A stretch of DNA of 64,000 nt from Candidatus Merdivicinus intestinigallinarum (GCA_018713335.1 DVOW01000043.1:26210-90209); one strand, 5' to 3'; counted from the first letter of the stretch, positions 25,655 through 35,584 are shown. The notes: generated by a model not told the origin, from the letters alone. Numbers and translations: made by a program.

Positions 25655-28213
25655 ATGAAAATTCTTGCTATAGACTTTAACTCCCTGATGAACCGTTCCT
25701 TTTACGCCATCCGCCACCTGTCCACCAAGGACGGTTTGGAAACCAACGCCCTGTTTGGGTTCACCAAGACCTATCAGAAACTGCTGGCGGCCCATCAGCC
25801 GGATGTGGTCGTGGCGGCCTACGACCTGCGCGCCCCCACCTTCCGGCACAAAATGTACGATGCATACAAGGGCAACCGCTCCCCCATGCCGGAGGAACTG
25901 CGCCCCCAGATGCCCTTGGGCCGGGAGTTCGTGGATTTGGCCGGCGGCACGGTCATCGGCATCGAAGGGTACGAAGCCGACGACATCCTGGGTACTGTGG
26001 CGGAATACGCTAACACCCATCCCGGCGTTTCCTGCGTCATCGCCACCGGCGACCGGGATTCCTTACAGCTGGTATCGGAGGCCGCGTCGGTGAGCCTTGC
26101 CACCAATAAAGGGGACATTCTTTTCACGCCGGACAAGGTGCGGGAGGACTACGGACTTTCTCCCAAACAGCTGATTGAGGTGAAATCCCTTATGGGAGAC
26201 AGCTCCGACAACATCCCCGGCGTCAAGGGCATCGGCGAAAAGACCGCCCTATCCCTGATTGCCAAAAACGGCAGTTTGCAGAACATTTTGGACAACCTGG
26301 ACAGCATCGACGCCACTCCCCGCATTAAAAAGCTCATTGCGGAGCACCGGGAGGAGGCTCTTATGAGCCATACCCTTGGGGAAATCAACTGCCATGTGCC
26401 TATGGAGTTTGACCCGGAAGTTCTGGCCAAAAAGGAGCGTCAGGACGGCGCTTTGGAGGAGTTTTTACGGAAATATGAGCTGACTTCCGTTTTGGAGAGC
26501 TTCGGCTTTTCCAAAAAAGAGGAGCAGCTGACCTTTTCCGCCCCCCAAATCCCCCCCTGTGAAGTTTTGGAAAACCCGGAAAACCTGGCGGAGCTGGTGA
26601 AAAAAGCCGGGCGGCTCATCCTCTTGCCGGAATGGGACAAGGGGGAGCCGGTATCTATCACCGTTCATCTGGACGGCCGGAAATTTGCCCGTGTAACCGA
26701 AAATACCCCCTCCGCTTTGGAAAACCTGCTGGCCCTTTCCCTGGTAAAAATCACCTTTGACGCAAAGCCCCTGTACCGCTTTGCCATGCGGAACCGGATT
26801 CCCTATTCCGGGGAACTGGAGGACGTAAAATTGCAGGCGTATCTGTTAAGCAATTCGGACAAGAGCTACCCCATCCCCGACCTGGTGCAGAGCTACTGCC
26901 CCGGCCTGGAGGAATTCCCCGAAAATTTGCGGGACACGGCGGCGTTAGGCCCGCTGTACGATGCCATGACGGAAATTCTGTCCGAAAAGGACATGACCTT
27001 TTTATATGAAGAAATCGAGCGTCCCCTCTGCGAAGTGCTGGCTTCCATGGAGGAGGAAGGCTTTTTGGTGGACGAAGCGGGCATCACCGCCTTCGGACAG
27101 GCTCTGGACAGCCAGATCGAACGGCTGAAGGACGAGCTCATGGAGCTGGCCGGGCAGGAATTCAACCCCAACTCCCCCGCCCACCTTTCGGAGATCCTGT
27201 TCAACAAATTAGGCCTCCCCACCGGCAAAAAGACCAAAACCGGCTATTCCACCGATGTGGAGGTGCTGGAAAAGCTGCTGCCCTACCACCCCATTGTGGG
27301 CAAGATCTTGGAATACCGGAAGCTGTCCAAGCTGTCCAGCACCTATGTCACCGGCTTAAAAAAATGCATCCAGCCCGACGGCCGGGTGCGCTCCACCTTT
27401 AACCAGACGGAAACCCGCACCGGCCGCATCAGCTCCTCCGACCCCAACGTGCAGAACATCCCAGTCCGCACAGAGCTGGGGGCGGAAATGCGGAAATTCT
27501 TCGTAGCCAAGGAGGGTTACACCCTGGTGGACGCCGACTATTCCCAGATCGAGCTGCGGGTTCTGGCGGCCATTTCCGGGGACAAAAACATGATCGACGG
27601 CTTTGCCAAGGGCGCGGACATCCACCGGATGACCGCTTCCCAGGTGTTCCACATCCCCTTTGAGGAAGTCCCTGCCGAGCTGCGGAGCCGTTCCAAGGCC
27701 ATTAACTTCGGCATTGTGTACGGCATTTCCGCCTTTTCCCTTTCCCAGGACATCCACTCCACGGTGAAGGAGGCCAAGCAGTATATCGAGGACTACCTGA
27801 AGACCTACAGCGGCGTGGACGCTTACATGAAAAATTCCATTGAACAGGCCCGGGAAAAAGGTTATGTGGAAACCATTTTCCACCGGCCCCGCTATCTGCC
27901 GGACATCCACTCCAAAAAGCCGGCCCTGCGGGGATTTTCCGAACGTGTCGCCATGAATATGCCCATTCAGGGTACGGCCGCGGACATCATCAAGCTGGCC
28001 ATGATCCGGGTGTACCGCCGTCTGCGGGACGAGAAGCTGGAATCCAAGCTGATTTTGCAGGTTCATGACGAACTGCTGGTGGAGGCAAAGGAATCCGAAA
28101 CGGAGCAGGTCATGGCCATTGTCAAGGAAGAAATGGAACACGCCGCAAACCTTTCGGTGAAGCTCTGCGTTGATATCCACCAGGGGAAAGACTGGTACCA
28201 GGCGAAGGGATGA
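25655..28213 (+). CDS. polA: DNA polymerase I
   Basis: 852 residues from ATG 25655 (AGAAAGGA before it). N-terminal 5'-3' exonuclease (about 1-290, MKILAIDFNSLMNRSFYAIR and VIGIEGYEADDILG, then SLMGDSSDNIPGVKGIG), a 3'-5' exonuclease-like middle (about 310-460), and the polymerase domain. Motif A DADYSQIELR starts at Asp626, motif B is RSKAINFGIVYG, motif C QVHDELL lies at 802-808. The middle domain lacks the acidic DxE exonuclease residues, so proofreading is probably absent, as in other Firmicutes. Removes primers and fills repair gaps. First gene of a long operon. Confidence 0.95.
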   Translation: MKILAIDFNSLMNRSFYAIRHLSTKDGLETNALFGFTKTYQKLLAAHQPDVVVAAYDLRAPTFRHKMYDAYKGNRSPMPEELRPQMPLGREFVDLAGGTVIGIEGYEADDILGTVAEYANTHPGVSCVIATGDRDSLQLVSEAASVSLATNKGDILFTPDKVREDYGLSPKQLIEVKSLMGDSSDNIPGVKGIGEKTALSLIAKNGSLQNILDNLDSIDATPRIKKLIAEHREEALMSHTLGEINCHVPMEFDPEVLAKKERQDGALEEFLRKYELTSVLESFGFSKKEEQLTFSAPQIPPCEVLENPENLAELVKKAGRLILLPEWDKGEPVSITVHLDGRKFARVTENTPSALENLLALSLVKITFDAKPLYRFAMRNRIPYSGELEDVKLQAYLLSNSDKSYPIPDLVQSYCPGLEEFPENLRDTAALGPLYDAMTEILSEKDMTFLYEEIERPLCEVLASMEEEGFLVDEAGITAFGQALDSQIERLKDELMELAGQEFNPNSPAHLSEILFNKLGLPTGKKTKTGYSTDVEVLEKLLPYHPIVGKILEYRKLSKLSSTYVTGLKKCIQPDGRVRSTFNQTETRTGRISSSDPNVQNIPVRTELGAEMRKFFVAKEGYTLVDADYSQIELRVLAAISGDKNMIDGFAKGADIHRMTASQVFHIPFEEVPAELRSRSKAINFGIVYGISAFSLSQDIHSTVKEAKQYIEDYLKTYSGVDAYMKNSIEQAREKGYVETIFHRPRYLPDIHSKKPALRGFSERVAMNMPIQGTAADIIKLAMIRVYRRLRDEKLESKLILQVHDELLVEAKESETEQVMAIVKEEMEHAANLSVKLCVDIHQGKDWYQAKG

Positions 28214-28683
28214 TTGAGTTGGACACACGGGTCAAACCTTTGAAAAAAAGAGAGCTTCCGGCGGCTTTAACCCTCTGCCGGGAGGTTTTTCTGGAATTTG
28301 AAGCGCCGGATTACCCGCCGGAAGGGACGGAGAATTTTCTCGCGTTTTTGGAGCCGGAGCAGGTTGGCCGCATAATCGACAGCGGCCTGCTCACCTTTTT
28401 CGGGGCTTACCGGGACGGCCTGCTGATTGGGGCCGGGGCGGTAAAGGAGCAAAACCACATCTGCCTGCTCTTTGTCCGGAAAGAATGCCACCGGCAGGGG
28501 GTTGGCACGCTGCTTTTGGACGCCATGCTGAAATCCTGCCGGAGATCCGGCGCGGAAAGGGTGACGGTCAACGCCTCCCCTTACGGTGTGCCCTTTTATC
28601 AGGCAAGGGGATTCCAAAAACTTGGCGAGGAGCAATGCCGGGACGGAATCCGGTTTGTTCCCATGGAAAGGAACAGCTTATGA
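28210..28683 (+). CDS. GNAT-family N-acetyltransferase
   Basis: 157 residues. The acetyl-CoA-binding core is FVRKECHRQGVGTLLLDAML (Q/RxxGxG/A motif), and YGVPFYQARGFQKLGEEQ is the typical C-terminal beta strand and loop. Starts inside the polA stop codon (ATGA overlap), and its own stop overlaps rimI the same way. The substrate is unknown. Confidence 0.85.
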   Translation: MIELDTRVKPLKKRELPAALTLCREVFLEFEAPDYPPEGTENFLAFLEPEQVGRIIDSGLLTFFGAYRDGLLIGAGAVKEQNHICLLFVRKECHRQGVGTLLLDAMLKSCRRSGAERVTVNASPYGVPFYQARGFQKLGEEQCRDGIRFVPMERNSL

Positions 28684-29120
28684 CCATTCGGTTTTTCACA
28701 GAAGAGGACGTCCCGGCGGCGGCGGAGCTGGAGCAGCTCTGTTTTCCCGACCCCTGGAGCCAAAAGGGCCTGCGGGACACTTTGCGTGAGGAAGGCTCCT
28801 GCTTTCTGGCGGCAGAAAGTGAAACCGGCGCTCTCTGCGGGTACTTAAACGCCACCTGGGTATTGGACGAATGCAATTTGAACCGCATCTGCGTGCATCC
28901 GGATTTCCGAAAACAGGGCATTGGAGCCAATCTACTCACGAAACTTCAGGATTTTTGCAAAACGCATGAGATTTCCCACATTTTTCTGGAAGTGCGGGAA
29001 TCCAACGCCGCCGCAAGAAATTTATACCGCGCCCATGGGTTCCGGGAGCTGGGCAAACGCCCCCGGTTTTACGAAAACCCGGAGGAAGACGCGGTTTTAA
29101 TGGAATGGACAGCGGAATAA
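28680..29120 (+). CDS. rimI: Ribosomal protein S18 alanine N-acetyltransferase-like RimI
   Basis: 146 residues from ATG 28680 overlapping the previous stop. Motifs: LEQLCFPDPWSQKGLRDTL, LNRICVHPDFRKQGIGANLL (acetyl-CoA site) and SNAAARNLYRAHGFRELGKR with YYxxP-like FYENPEEDAVLM at the end, all typical of RimI. It sits just before tsaD, the common pairing in Firmicutes. The exact acetylation target is not proven. Confidence 0.88.
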   Translation: MTIRFFTEEDVPAAAELEQLCFPDPWSQKGLRDTLREEGSCFLAAESETGALCGYLNATWVLDECNLNRICVHPDFRKQGIGANLLTKLQDFCKTHEISHIFLEVRESNAAARNLYRAHGFRELGKRPRFYENPEEDAVLMEWTAE

Positions 29121-29131
29121 AGGAGAACATC

Positions 29132-30148
29132 ATGGAAAAAGAAGTCAAAATACTGGCAATCGAAAGCTCCTGCGACGAAACTGCCGCATCGGTAGTGGTC
29201 AATGGACGGAAAATCTGGTCGTCCATTGTGGCGTCCCAGGTGGAGGAGCACCGGAAATACGGCGGCGTTGTGCCGGAAATCGCCTCCCGGCGGCACTGCG
29301 AAAACATCTGCTGGGTGGCGGACGGCGCCATGCAGGAGGCGAACCTCACCTTCGAGGATTTGGACGCCATCGCCGTCACCTACGCGCCAGGGCTCATTGG
29401 GGCTTTATTGGTGGGGGTCAACTACGCCAAGGGGCTTTCCCTGGCCACCGGCAAACCCTTGATCCCGGTGCACCACATCCGGGGGCACATCGCCGCCAAC
29501 TACATCGCCCATCCGGACTTGGAGCCGCCCTTCCTCTGCATGGTGGCTTCCGGCGGCCACAGCCACATTGTGGAGGTGCTGGATTACACCCATTTCCGGG
29601 TCATCGGCTGCACCCGGGACGACGCTGCCGGCGAAGCCTTCGACAAAGCGGCCCGGGCCATGGGATACCCCTATCCCGGCGGCGTGTTCATTGACAAGGC
29701 GGCTCAAACCGGCAACCCCAAAACCTATCCCCTGCCCCACCCCAAAGTGGACGGCAGCCCTTATGATTTCAGCTTTTCCGGCCTGAAAACCGCCGTGCTG
29801 AACACTTTGAACCACGCGGCCCAGAAAGGCGAAACCATTATCAAGGAAGATTTGTGCGCCTCCTTCCAGCAGACAGTGTGCGACCTGATTGCGGGAAAGC
29901 TGATGCTGGCGGCGGAAGAGTTCGGCTACAAAAAAATCGTTTTCGCCGGGGGCGTTTCCGCCAATTCCGGCCTGCGGGCCAGACTGACGGCGGAATGCCA
30001 AAAGCGGGGCTATGAATTTTTCGTCCCGCCCCTGTCCCTCTGCGGCGACAACGCGGCCATGATCGGGGCCCAGGCCTACTACGAATACTTAGCGGGGAAT
30101 TTTGCGGGCGCGGACTTAAACGCTGTGGCCAGCAAAAACATCGAATAA
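29132..30148 (+). CDS. tsaD: tRNA threonylcarbamoyladenosine synthase subunit TsaD
   Basis: 338 residues from ATG 29132 after AAAGGAG; an upstream frame start is less likely. ASKHA-fold protein that, with TsaB and TsaE, transfers the threonylcarbamoyl group to A37 of ANN-decoding tRNAs. Seen: ILAIESSCDETAASVV, the metal-binding histidines in IPVHHIRGHIAANY, MVASGGHSHIVEV, and FAGGVSANSGLRARL. In many relatives tsaE and tsaB precede rimI-tsaD; here polA and a GNAT gene do. Confidence 0.95.
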   Translation: MEKEVKILAIESSCDETAASVVVNGRKIWSSIVASQVEEHRKYGGVVPEIASRRHCENICWVADGAMQEANLTFEDLDAIAVTYAPGLIGALLVGVNYAKGLSLATGKPLIPVHHIRGHIAANYIAHPDLEPPFLCMVASGGHSHIVEVLDYTHFRVIGCTRDDAAGEAFDKAARAMGYPYPGGVFIDKAAQTGNPKTYPLPHPKVDGSPYDFSFSGLKTAVLNTLNHAAQKGETIIKEDLCASFQQTVCDLIAGKLMLAAEEFGYKKIVFAGGVSANSGLRARLTAECQKRGYEFFVPPLSLCGDNAAMIGAQAYYEYLAGNFAGADLNAVASKNIE

Positions 30149-30160
30149 GGGGGCTTTCCC

Positions 30161-30619
30161 ATGAAAAAGCGGGTGTTGGCAGCAGTTCTGGGGCTGATTG
30201 TAACGGTGGCCATCCCCTTTGTCATGGAACGGGCTATCCCGGAGCCTATAAAAGAACTGAACGCCATTCGCCGGGATATTCAGAATATGGGCTACGCTTT
30301 GGAGAATGTGGAGTTTAGGCAGGAGGGGGACGCGGACTTTGCAGATCCGGCACCCTTTTCTGCGTCCTCCAATTTTGAAGCAACTCTCCAGCCAGGGGAC
30401 TTCTCCCTATCGATTTTTCAATATGAGTCAGAGGAAGAATTGAAAAAAGGCGCGGAACAATTTAGCAGATTTTTAACAATGGTCAGTCTTAGGGGTCCTC
30501 TCGACTTCTACCGCACATCAAGAAATTTTATTGTTTGCGGTTACCGGTCGAGACAGGCTGAATTTTATGAGCCCGTGCAGGAATACCTGGAAAGATTTGA
30601 GGAGAGGAACGAGCCATGA
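30161..30619 (+). CDS. Anchored hypothetical protein, tandem paralogue 1
   Basis: 152 residues, not recognised. N-terminal hydrophobic anchor (MKKRVLAAVLGLIVTVAIPF) with no lipobox, then a soluble domain containing NAIRRDIQNMGYALENVEF, LQPGDFSLSIFQYESEEELK and RNFIVCGYRSRQAEFYEPVQ. It is clearly homologous to the next gene and nearly identical to it over the first 60 residues. Stop overlaps the next start (ATGA). Probably exported and helix-tethered. Confidence 0.75.
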   Translation: MKKRVLAAVLGLIVTVAIPFVMERAIPEPIKELNAIRRDIQNMGYALENVEFRQEGDADFADPAPFSASSNFEATLQPGDFSLSIFQYESEEELKKGAEQFSRFLTMVSLRGPLDFYRTSRNFIVCGYRSRQAEFYEPVQEYLERFEERNEP

Positions 30620-31077
30620 AAAAGCGGGTGTTGGCGGCGGTTCTGGGGCTGATCGTAACGGTGACCATCCCCTTTGTCATGGAACGGGCTATCCCGGAGC
30701 CTATCCAAGAGCTAAACGCCATTCGCCGGGATATTCGGAATATGGGCTACACTTTGGAGGATGTGGAGTTTATACAGAAGGGGGACGCGGACTTTGCAAA
30801 TCGAGCAACCTATCTTGCGTCTTCCCGTTTTAGAACAACCCTTCAGCCGGGGGACTTTTCCCTATCGATTTATCAATATGAGTCAGAGGAAGAATTGGAA
30901 AAAGGCATGGAATCATATCGCATGATGCTAACATTGGCCAGCATTCTAGGCCGCATCGATCTTTACTGCACAACAAGGAATTTTATTGTTTGCTATTACC
31001 GGTCGGAACAGGCTGAATTTTATCAGCCGCTGCAGGAGTATCTTGAAAACCTTACGGAGGGATCACAGCAGAAATGA
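30616..31077 (+). CDS. Anchored hypothetical protein, tandem paralogue 2
   Basis: 153 residues. Same anchor and domain as the preceding gene (IRRDIRNMGYTLEDVEFIQK, LQPGDFSLSIYQYESEEELE, FIVCYYRSEQAEFYQPLQ). The DNA of the two 5' parts is almost the same, while the central and 3' parts have diverged, which indicates tandem duplication, possibly with later gene conversion at the 5' end. The stop overlaps sbcD. No family assigned. Confidence 0.75.
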   Translation: MKKRVLAAVLGLIVTVTIPFVMERAIPEPIQELNAIRRDIRNMGYTLEDVEFIQKGDADFANRATYLASSRFRTTLQPGDFSLSIYQYESEEELEKGMESYRMMLTLASILGRIDLYCTTRNFIVCYYRSEQAEFYQPLQEYLENLTEGSQQK

Positions 31078-32204
31078 AATTCATCCACACCTCAGACTGG
31101 CACATCGGGCGGAGCTTGTGCGGCGTGTCCCTTTTGGAGGATCAGCGGCACTTTCTCCGCCAGTTTACGGATTATTTGGAACAAGAACAGCCGGACGCGG
31201 TGGTGATCGCCGGGGACTTATACGACCGGCCGGTCCCTTCGGCGGAGGCCATGGAGCTTTTGGACGAGTTTTTCTCCAAAACCGTATTGGAACTGAAAAT
31301 CCCTGTACTAGCCGTGGCCGGGAACCACGACTCCGGGCAGCGCCTGGCCTATGAACGGGATTTTCTGGCAAAGGCGGGCTTACACATGGCCGGGACGCTA
31401 ACAAACCCGGTGGAAACCGTCGCCCTATCCGATGAATGGGGACCGGTTTACTTCCACCTGCTCCCCTGGCTGGACCCGGCGGCAGTCAATTCCCTTTTCC
31501 GGGAGGAAGAACGGGTCCGCACCATGCAGGAGGCCTTTGACCGGATGACGGAAGCTGTTTTTCGTAACGTGAAACCGGGCGGGCGGAATATCTTAGTCTG
31601 CCACGGCTATTTTTCCATGGGTTCCGGCAGCAGTCAGGCGGAGGAGCTGGGTGGCTCAGAGCTGGTGGAGCTGTCGGCTTACCGGGATTTTTCTTACATC
31701 GCCGCCGGGCACATCCACCGGAAAATGCCGGCTGGCCCCAACCTGCGCTACTGCGGCTCCATTCTTAAATATTCCCCCAACGAAATCGCCAACCGGCCAT
31801 CGGTCACCCTGGCGGAAGTCGGGCAAGATGGGGAAGCCCACTGGCAGGAGGTTTCTTTCCCGCCCCTGCATGACATGCGGAAGATCGCCGGCAGTTTCGC
31901 GGAACTGATGGGATCGGAAAAATCAGAGGACTATATTTTCGCCGAGCTGACGGACCCGGAGCTGGTGCTGGACCCGGCAAGGCGGCTGCGGGAACGGTTC
32001 CCGAACCTGCTCGGGGTCGCATACACCCAAAGGGAGCAGGCTTCCTCCGCTTTCACGGTAGAAGCGGAACAGGCGAAAAGCCTGTCCATTTCGGAGCTGT
32101 TTTCCCAGTTTTATCAGGAGATCACCGGCGTTCCCCTTTCGGAGGACGCCCTCAAATTGGTTTCTGACGCGGCACACCAGGCGGAAAAGGAGGCCCATGA
32201 ATGA
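31074..32204 (+). CDS. sbcD: Exonuclease SbcCD subunit D
   Basis: 376 residues. Mre11-type metallophosphoesterase with the five phosphodiesterase motifs: HTSDWHIGRSL, AGDLYDRPVPS, AVAGNHDSGQRL, LVCHGYFSMG and AAGHIHRKM. Forms the SbcCD complex that opens DNA hairpins and processes protein-blocked ends. Start and stop both overlap neighbours by 4 nt. Confidence 0.95.
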   Translation: MKFIHTSDWHIGRSLCGVSLLEDQRHFLRQFTDYLEQEQPDAVVIAGDLYDRPVPSAEAMELLDEFFSKTVLELKIPVLAVAGNHDSGQRLAYERDFLAKAGLHMAGTLTNPVETVALSDEWGPVYFHLLPWLDPAAVNSLFREEERVRTMQEAFDRMTEAVFRNVKPGGRNILVCHGYFSMGSGSSQAEELGGSELVELSAYRDFSYIAAGHIHRKMPAGPNLRYCGSILKYSPNEIANRPSVTLAEVGQDGEAHWQEVSFPPLHDMRKIAGSFAELMGSEKSEDYIFAELTDPELVLDPARRLRERFPNLLGVAYTQREQASSAFTVEAEQAKSLSISELFSQFYQEITGVPLSEDALKLVSDAAHQAEKEAHE

Positions 32205-35188
32205 CACCACTAAAATTGACCCTCTGCGCCTTCGGGCCCTTCCGTCAGGAGCAGACCTTGGATTTTTCGGAGCTGGGCGGGCAGAAAATGTTCCTTATTA
32301 CCGGAAAAACCGGCGCTGGGAAAACCACCCTGTTTGACGCCATTGTGTACGCCCTTTACGGGGAGGCCAGCGGCAGCCTGCGGATGCCGGACCAGCTGAA
32401 AAGCGACTTTTCCGGCCCCTCGGAACGCTGTTTTGTGGAATACACCTTTGAAACCGGCGGGCATGTTTACACCGTAAACCGTTCCCCGGCCCAAACCTTG
32501 ACAAAGCTCCGGGGCGAAGGGGAACGCTCTGTGGCGGCTTCCGCCCTGCTGAAACTGGATACAGGAGAAGAAATCTCCGGTGTGCGGGATGTGGACAAAA
32601 AAATAGAAAGCATCATGGGGATCGACGGGGAGCAGTTCCGAAAAATCGTCCTGCTCCCTCAGGGAGAGTTCCGGAAGTTTTTGGACGCCGGTTCCAATGA
32701 GCGCCAGCTGATTTTCCGCAGCATTTTCGGCACGGAAATTTTCGGCCGGTTTACGGAACTGCTAAAACAGCAGGAAGCGGGTTTTCTGGAACAGCGGAAA
32801 GTCCTCTCCCAGTCCCTTTACGGCCTGGCCAAGGCCATTCCCCAGGAGGATGAGGAGCTGGCCCGGCTGCTTAGCATGGACCCCCTGCCTTTTGGGGAGA
32901 TCCAGCCGCGCCTGCGCGCCCTTTTGAATGAAGCCAAGGAGCAGGCCGCCGCCTGGGAAACGGAGCTGCAAAAGGTTTCCGCTGAACGGGAAGCCATCCG
33001 CCTTGACCACGCGAAGATGGTCAACCAGAAGCTGGCGGAACGGACGGAAAGCCGCAAACAGCTGGAGCTTTTGCAGAAACAGGCGCCGGAAATGGAAACA
33101 GAAGCCCGGCTTATCGCACGGTTAAGTGAAGTCCGGCTCATCAAGCTGCGGGAGGACGCTGTGACCGCCACGGAAAAACAGCTGGCGACCCTGGCGGCGG
33201 ATTCCATCCGGACGGAAAGGGAAACGGCGGAGGCGGGTTCTAAAAAGGAAGCCGCTTTGGCGGCATTCGTCCAGGCGGAAAAAGCCCAGGAAGAGCTTCC
33301 GTCCCTGAACGGCCAGCTGGCGGAGCTGGCCCAGGTTCGGGCAAAGCTGGTGCGCTTAAAGGAGCTGGAAGCCCAACAGCAGGCCCTTTCCAAGGAAACA
33401 GAAAAGCTGAGCCGCCAGGCGGAGATCCTGCAATTGTTCCAGGACCGGGTTACCTTAAAGGAAAAGCGGGACCAGACCGCCCGGACTGCCGATGCTTTAG
33501 AGAATTTGAGCCGGGAATTGGCGCAGGTTTCCAAGCTCCAGCAGGATTTTGCCGCCCAGCGGGACCGTTTTTTGGACGCTTACCGGCAGTTCCTGGACGG
33601 GCAGGCGGGATTGTTGGCCCGGGATTTGGAGGATGGGAAACCCTGTCCGGTGTGCGGCTCCCTTTCTCATCCGAAAAAAGCCAATTTCATTGAAGGCACC
33701 CCTTCCCAGCAGCAGGTGGACGCACTGCGCGGCCAAATGGACCAGGCCTCCCAGCGCCACTCCAAGGCGGTTTCCGCTATGCAGAAGGTGTGGCAGAAGG
33801 CGGCCCTTTTCCTGGAAGCGGACGGTGCTTCCCTGCCCGGCGCAGAGCGTCTGGCCGCGGAACCGGGGCTTTTGGAACAGCTCCGGGCCCCCGCCTTTTC
33901 GGCCGCCAACGCGGCCCGGGATGCCTACAATGAGGCGGAAGCCGTCCTGCGGCAGCGGGCCCCCCGGGCGGTGGATTCCCCGGAATACCAGGACCCTCAG
34001 CGTTTGGAACGCCTTTTAACGGACATCCGCCAAAAGCTCTCCCAAACGGAGGGACAGCGGGAAGCAACGGAGCAGAACGCCGCCGCTGTTTACAAGGAAA
34101 TCCCCGCCAGATTTGCGGGCCTTTCCGCCCTGGACAAACAGGAAGCAGAGCTTCGGAAGAAGATCCAGGAGATCACGGATGCTTTGGAAACCGCCAACCG
34201 GAACCTGCGCAGTCTGGAAGGGCTGGAAAGCAAACTGCGGGAACGGCTTTCGTCCCTGGAAAGCCAAACGGACGCCGGAGAGCAGAAGCGGGCCGCCCAG
34301 CAGGAGGAATTTGAACGGCAGCTTGCCGGGGCGGGATACGAGGATTTGTCCGGCTACCGGGCCGATTTGCTGGAGCTTCCCAGCTTGGACGCCCGGAAAC
34401 AGCGGCTTTCCGCCTTTCAGACCCGTTTGGAACGGGAAAAGGCCGTCAATGAGAGGTTAGAACAGGAAACCGCCGGGTGGACGCCCTTCCCTCTGGAAGA
34501 AATGACGGCCAGGGCCGCCCAGCTGGACGGGAGGATGACCGACTTGAACCGCCTGATCGCCCAGCGGCACGCCTTTGTTCAGTCAACAGGCGCGGTGGTT
34601 ACCCAAATGGAGGAACAGCACAAAAAATTGCAGGAGCTGGAAAACCGGCTGCAAACGGTTTCGGCTGTGGCCCGGACGGCCCGGGGGGACAACGCCTACA
34701 ACCTGAACTTTGAACGGTACGTCCTCAGCGGTTTTTTTGACCAGATCGTGGACAGCGCCAATGTGCGGCTGCAAAAAATGAGCAGCGGGCGGTATTCCGT
34801 CTGCCGGAAGGGCGGGCGCAGCCGCCGCGGCCGGGCTTCGGGCTTAGATTTGGAGGTGCTGGACGTCAACACCGGCAAATACCGGGACACCTCCACCCTT
34901 TCCGGCGGTGAGAGCTTTCTCACCGCCCTGTCCCTGGCCCTGGCGGTGGCGGAGGTCATCACCCGGTTCAGCGGCGGCATTGAAATCAACACCATGCTCA
35001 TTGACGAGGGCTTCGGCAGCCTGGACGCCGATTCCTTGGAAACCGCCATGGACGCCTTGCAGTCCTTGCAGGGTGGGAACCGTCTGGTAGGCATTATTTC
35101 CCATGTAGAGACCCTGGCCCACTACATCCCGGCCAAGCTGGTTGTCACAGCTTCCCGCCAGGGGAGCAGCGCCGGGTTCCAATGTTAA
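32201..35188 (+). CDS. sbcC: Exonuclease SbcCD subunit C
   Basis: 995 residues, Rad50-like. Walker A GKTGAGKTTLFDAI near residue 35, long coiled coils, a zinc hook CPVCG at Cys482 and Cys485 that dimerises the arms, then signature LSGGESFLTALSLALA and Walker B INTMLIDEGFGSLD at the C-terminus. The ATPase works with SbcD, which overlaps it by 4 nt. Length and order are normal. Confidence 0.96.
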   Translation: MTPLKLTLCAFGPFRQEQTLDFSELGGQKMFLITGKTGAGKTTLFDAIVYALYGEASGSLRMPDQLKSDFSGPSERCFVEYTFETGGHVYTVNRSPAQTLTKLRGEGERSVAASALLKLDTGEEISGVRDVDKKIESIMGIDGEQFRKIVLLPQGEFRKFLDAGSNERQLIFRSIFGTEIFGRFTELLKQQEAGFLEQRKVLSQSLYGLAKAIPQEDEELARLLSMDPLPFGEIQPRLRALLNEAKEQAAAWETELQKVSAEREAIRLDHAKMVNQKLAERTESRKQLELLQKQAPEMETEARLIARLSEVRLIKLREDAVTATEKQLATLAADSIRTERETAEAGSKKEAALAAFVQAEKAQEELPSLNGQLAELAQVRAKLVRLKELEAQQQALSKETEKLSRQAEILQLFQDRVTLKEKRDQTARTADALENLSRELAQVSKLQQDFAAQRDRFLDAYRQFLDGQAGLLARDLEDGKPCPVCGSLSHPKKANFIEGTPSQQQVDALRGQMDQASQRHSKAVSAMQKVWQKAALFLEADGASLPGAERLAAEPGLLEQLRAPAFSAANAARDAYNEAEAVLRQRAPRAVDSPEYQDPQRLERLLTDIRQKLSQTEGQREATEQNAAAVYKEIPARFAGLSALDKQEAELRKKIQEITDALETANRNLRSLEGLESKLRERLSSLESQTDAGEQKRAAQQEEFERQLAGAGYEDLSGYRADLLELPSLDARKQRLSAFQTRLEREKAVNERLEQETAGWTPFPLEEMTARAAQLDGRMTDLNRLIAQRHAFVQSTGAVVTQMEEQHKKLQELENRLQTVSAVARTARGDNAYNLNFERYVLSGFFDQIVDSANVRLQKMSSGRYSVCRKGGRSRRGRASGLDLEVLDVNTGKYRDTSTLSGGESFLTALSLALAVAEVITRFSGGIEINTMLIDEGFGSLDADSLETAMDALQSLQGGNRLVGIISHVETLAHYIPAKLVVTASRQGSSAGFQC

Positions 35189-35197
35189 GGAGTTTTT

Positions 35198-35569
35198 ATG
35201 AAAAATTGGGAAAACCGGCTTTCGGGCCTGCTTTTGATTGCCGCGGGCGTTATCCTTCTGGCCATTCTTGTTTGTAACCTCTGGATTTTCCCGCCCGGGG
35301 AAGGATTGGAACCGGTTTTGCTAGAAAGCAGCATGGCGGAATCCTCGGAATATCCGGAAATGCCGGAACCGCCAGGGCCGGTGAACCTGAACACGGCCAC
35401 TTTGGAGGAGCTGGACGCCCTTCCCGGCATAGGGGAAACCCTGGCGCAGCGGATTTTGGATTACCGGGAAGCAAACGGCGGGTTTCAGACTTTAGAGGAG
35501 TTCATGGAGGTGGACGGCATCGGCCAGTCCACCTTTGAGGAACTGAAGGGAAAAATCACCTTGGAGTAA
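35198..35569 (+). CDS. ComEA-like helix-hairpin-helix protein
   Basis: 123 residues. One N-terminal transmembrane helix (about 10-32), a Pro/Glu-rich linker, then a double helix-hairpin-helix: VNLNTATLEELDALPGIGET and FMEVDGIGQSTFEELKGKIT. This is the ComEA architecture, the surface DNA receptor in natural transformation, but ComEA is normally followed by comEC, which is not here. A role in DNA binding at the membrane is inferred. 9 nt after sbcC. Confidence 0.85.
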   Translation: MKNWENRLSGLLLIAAGVILLAILVCNLWIFPPGEGLEPVLLESSMAESSEYPEMPEPPGPVNLNTATLEELDALPGIGETLAQRILDYREANGGFQTLEEFMEVDGIGQSTFEELKGKITLE

Positions 35570-35584
35570 ACGGGAGGCATCCAT

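Noticed and set aside
30161..30619. Lipoprotein assignment for the tandem paralogues
   Set aside because: No cysteine follows the hydrophobic segment, so they are treated as helix-anchored.
35198..35569. Calling this a competence operon (comEA)
   Set aside because: The domain layout fits ComEA but comEC/comEB are absent and the gene sits in a repair operon, so only ComEA-like is used.
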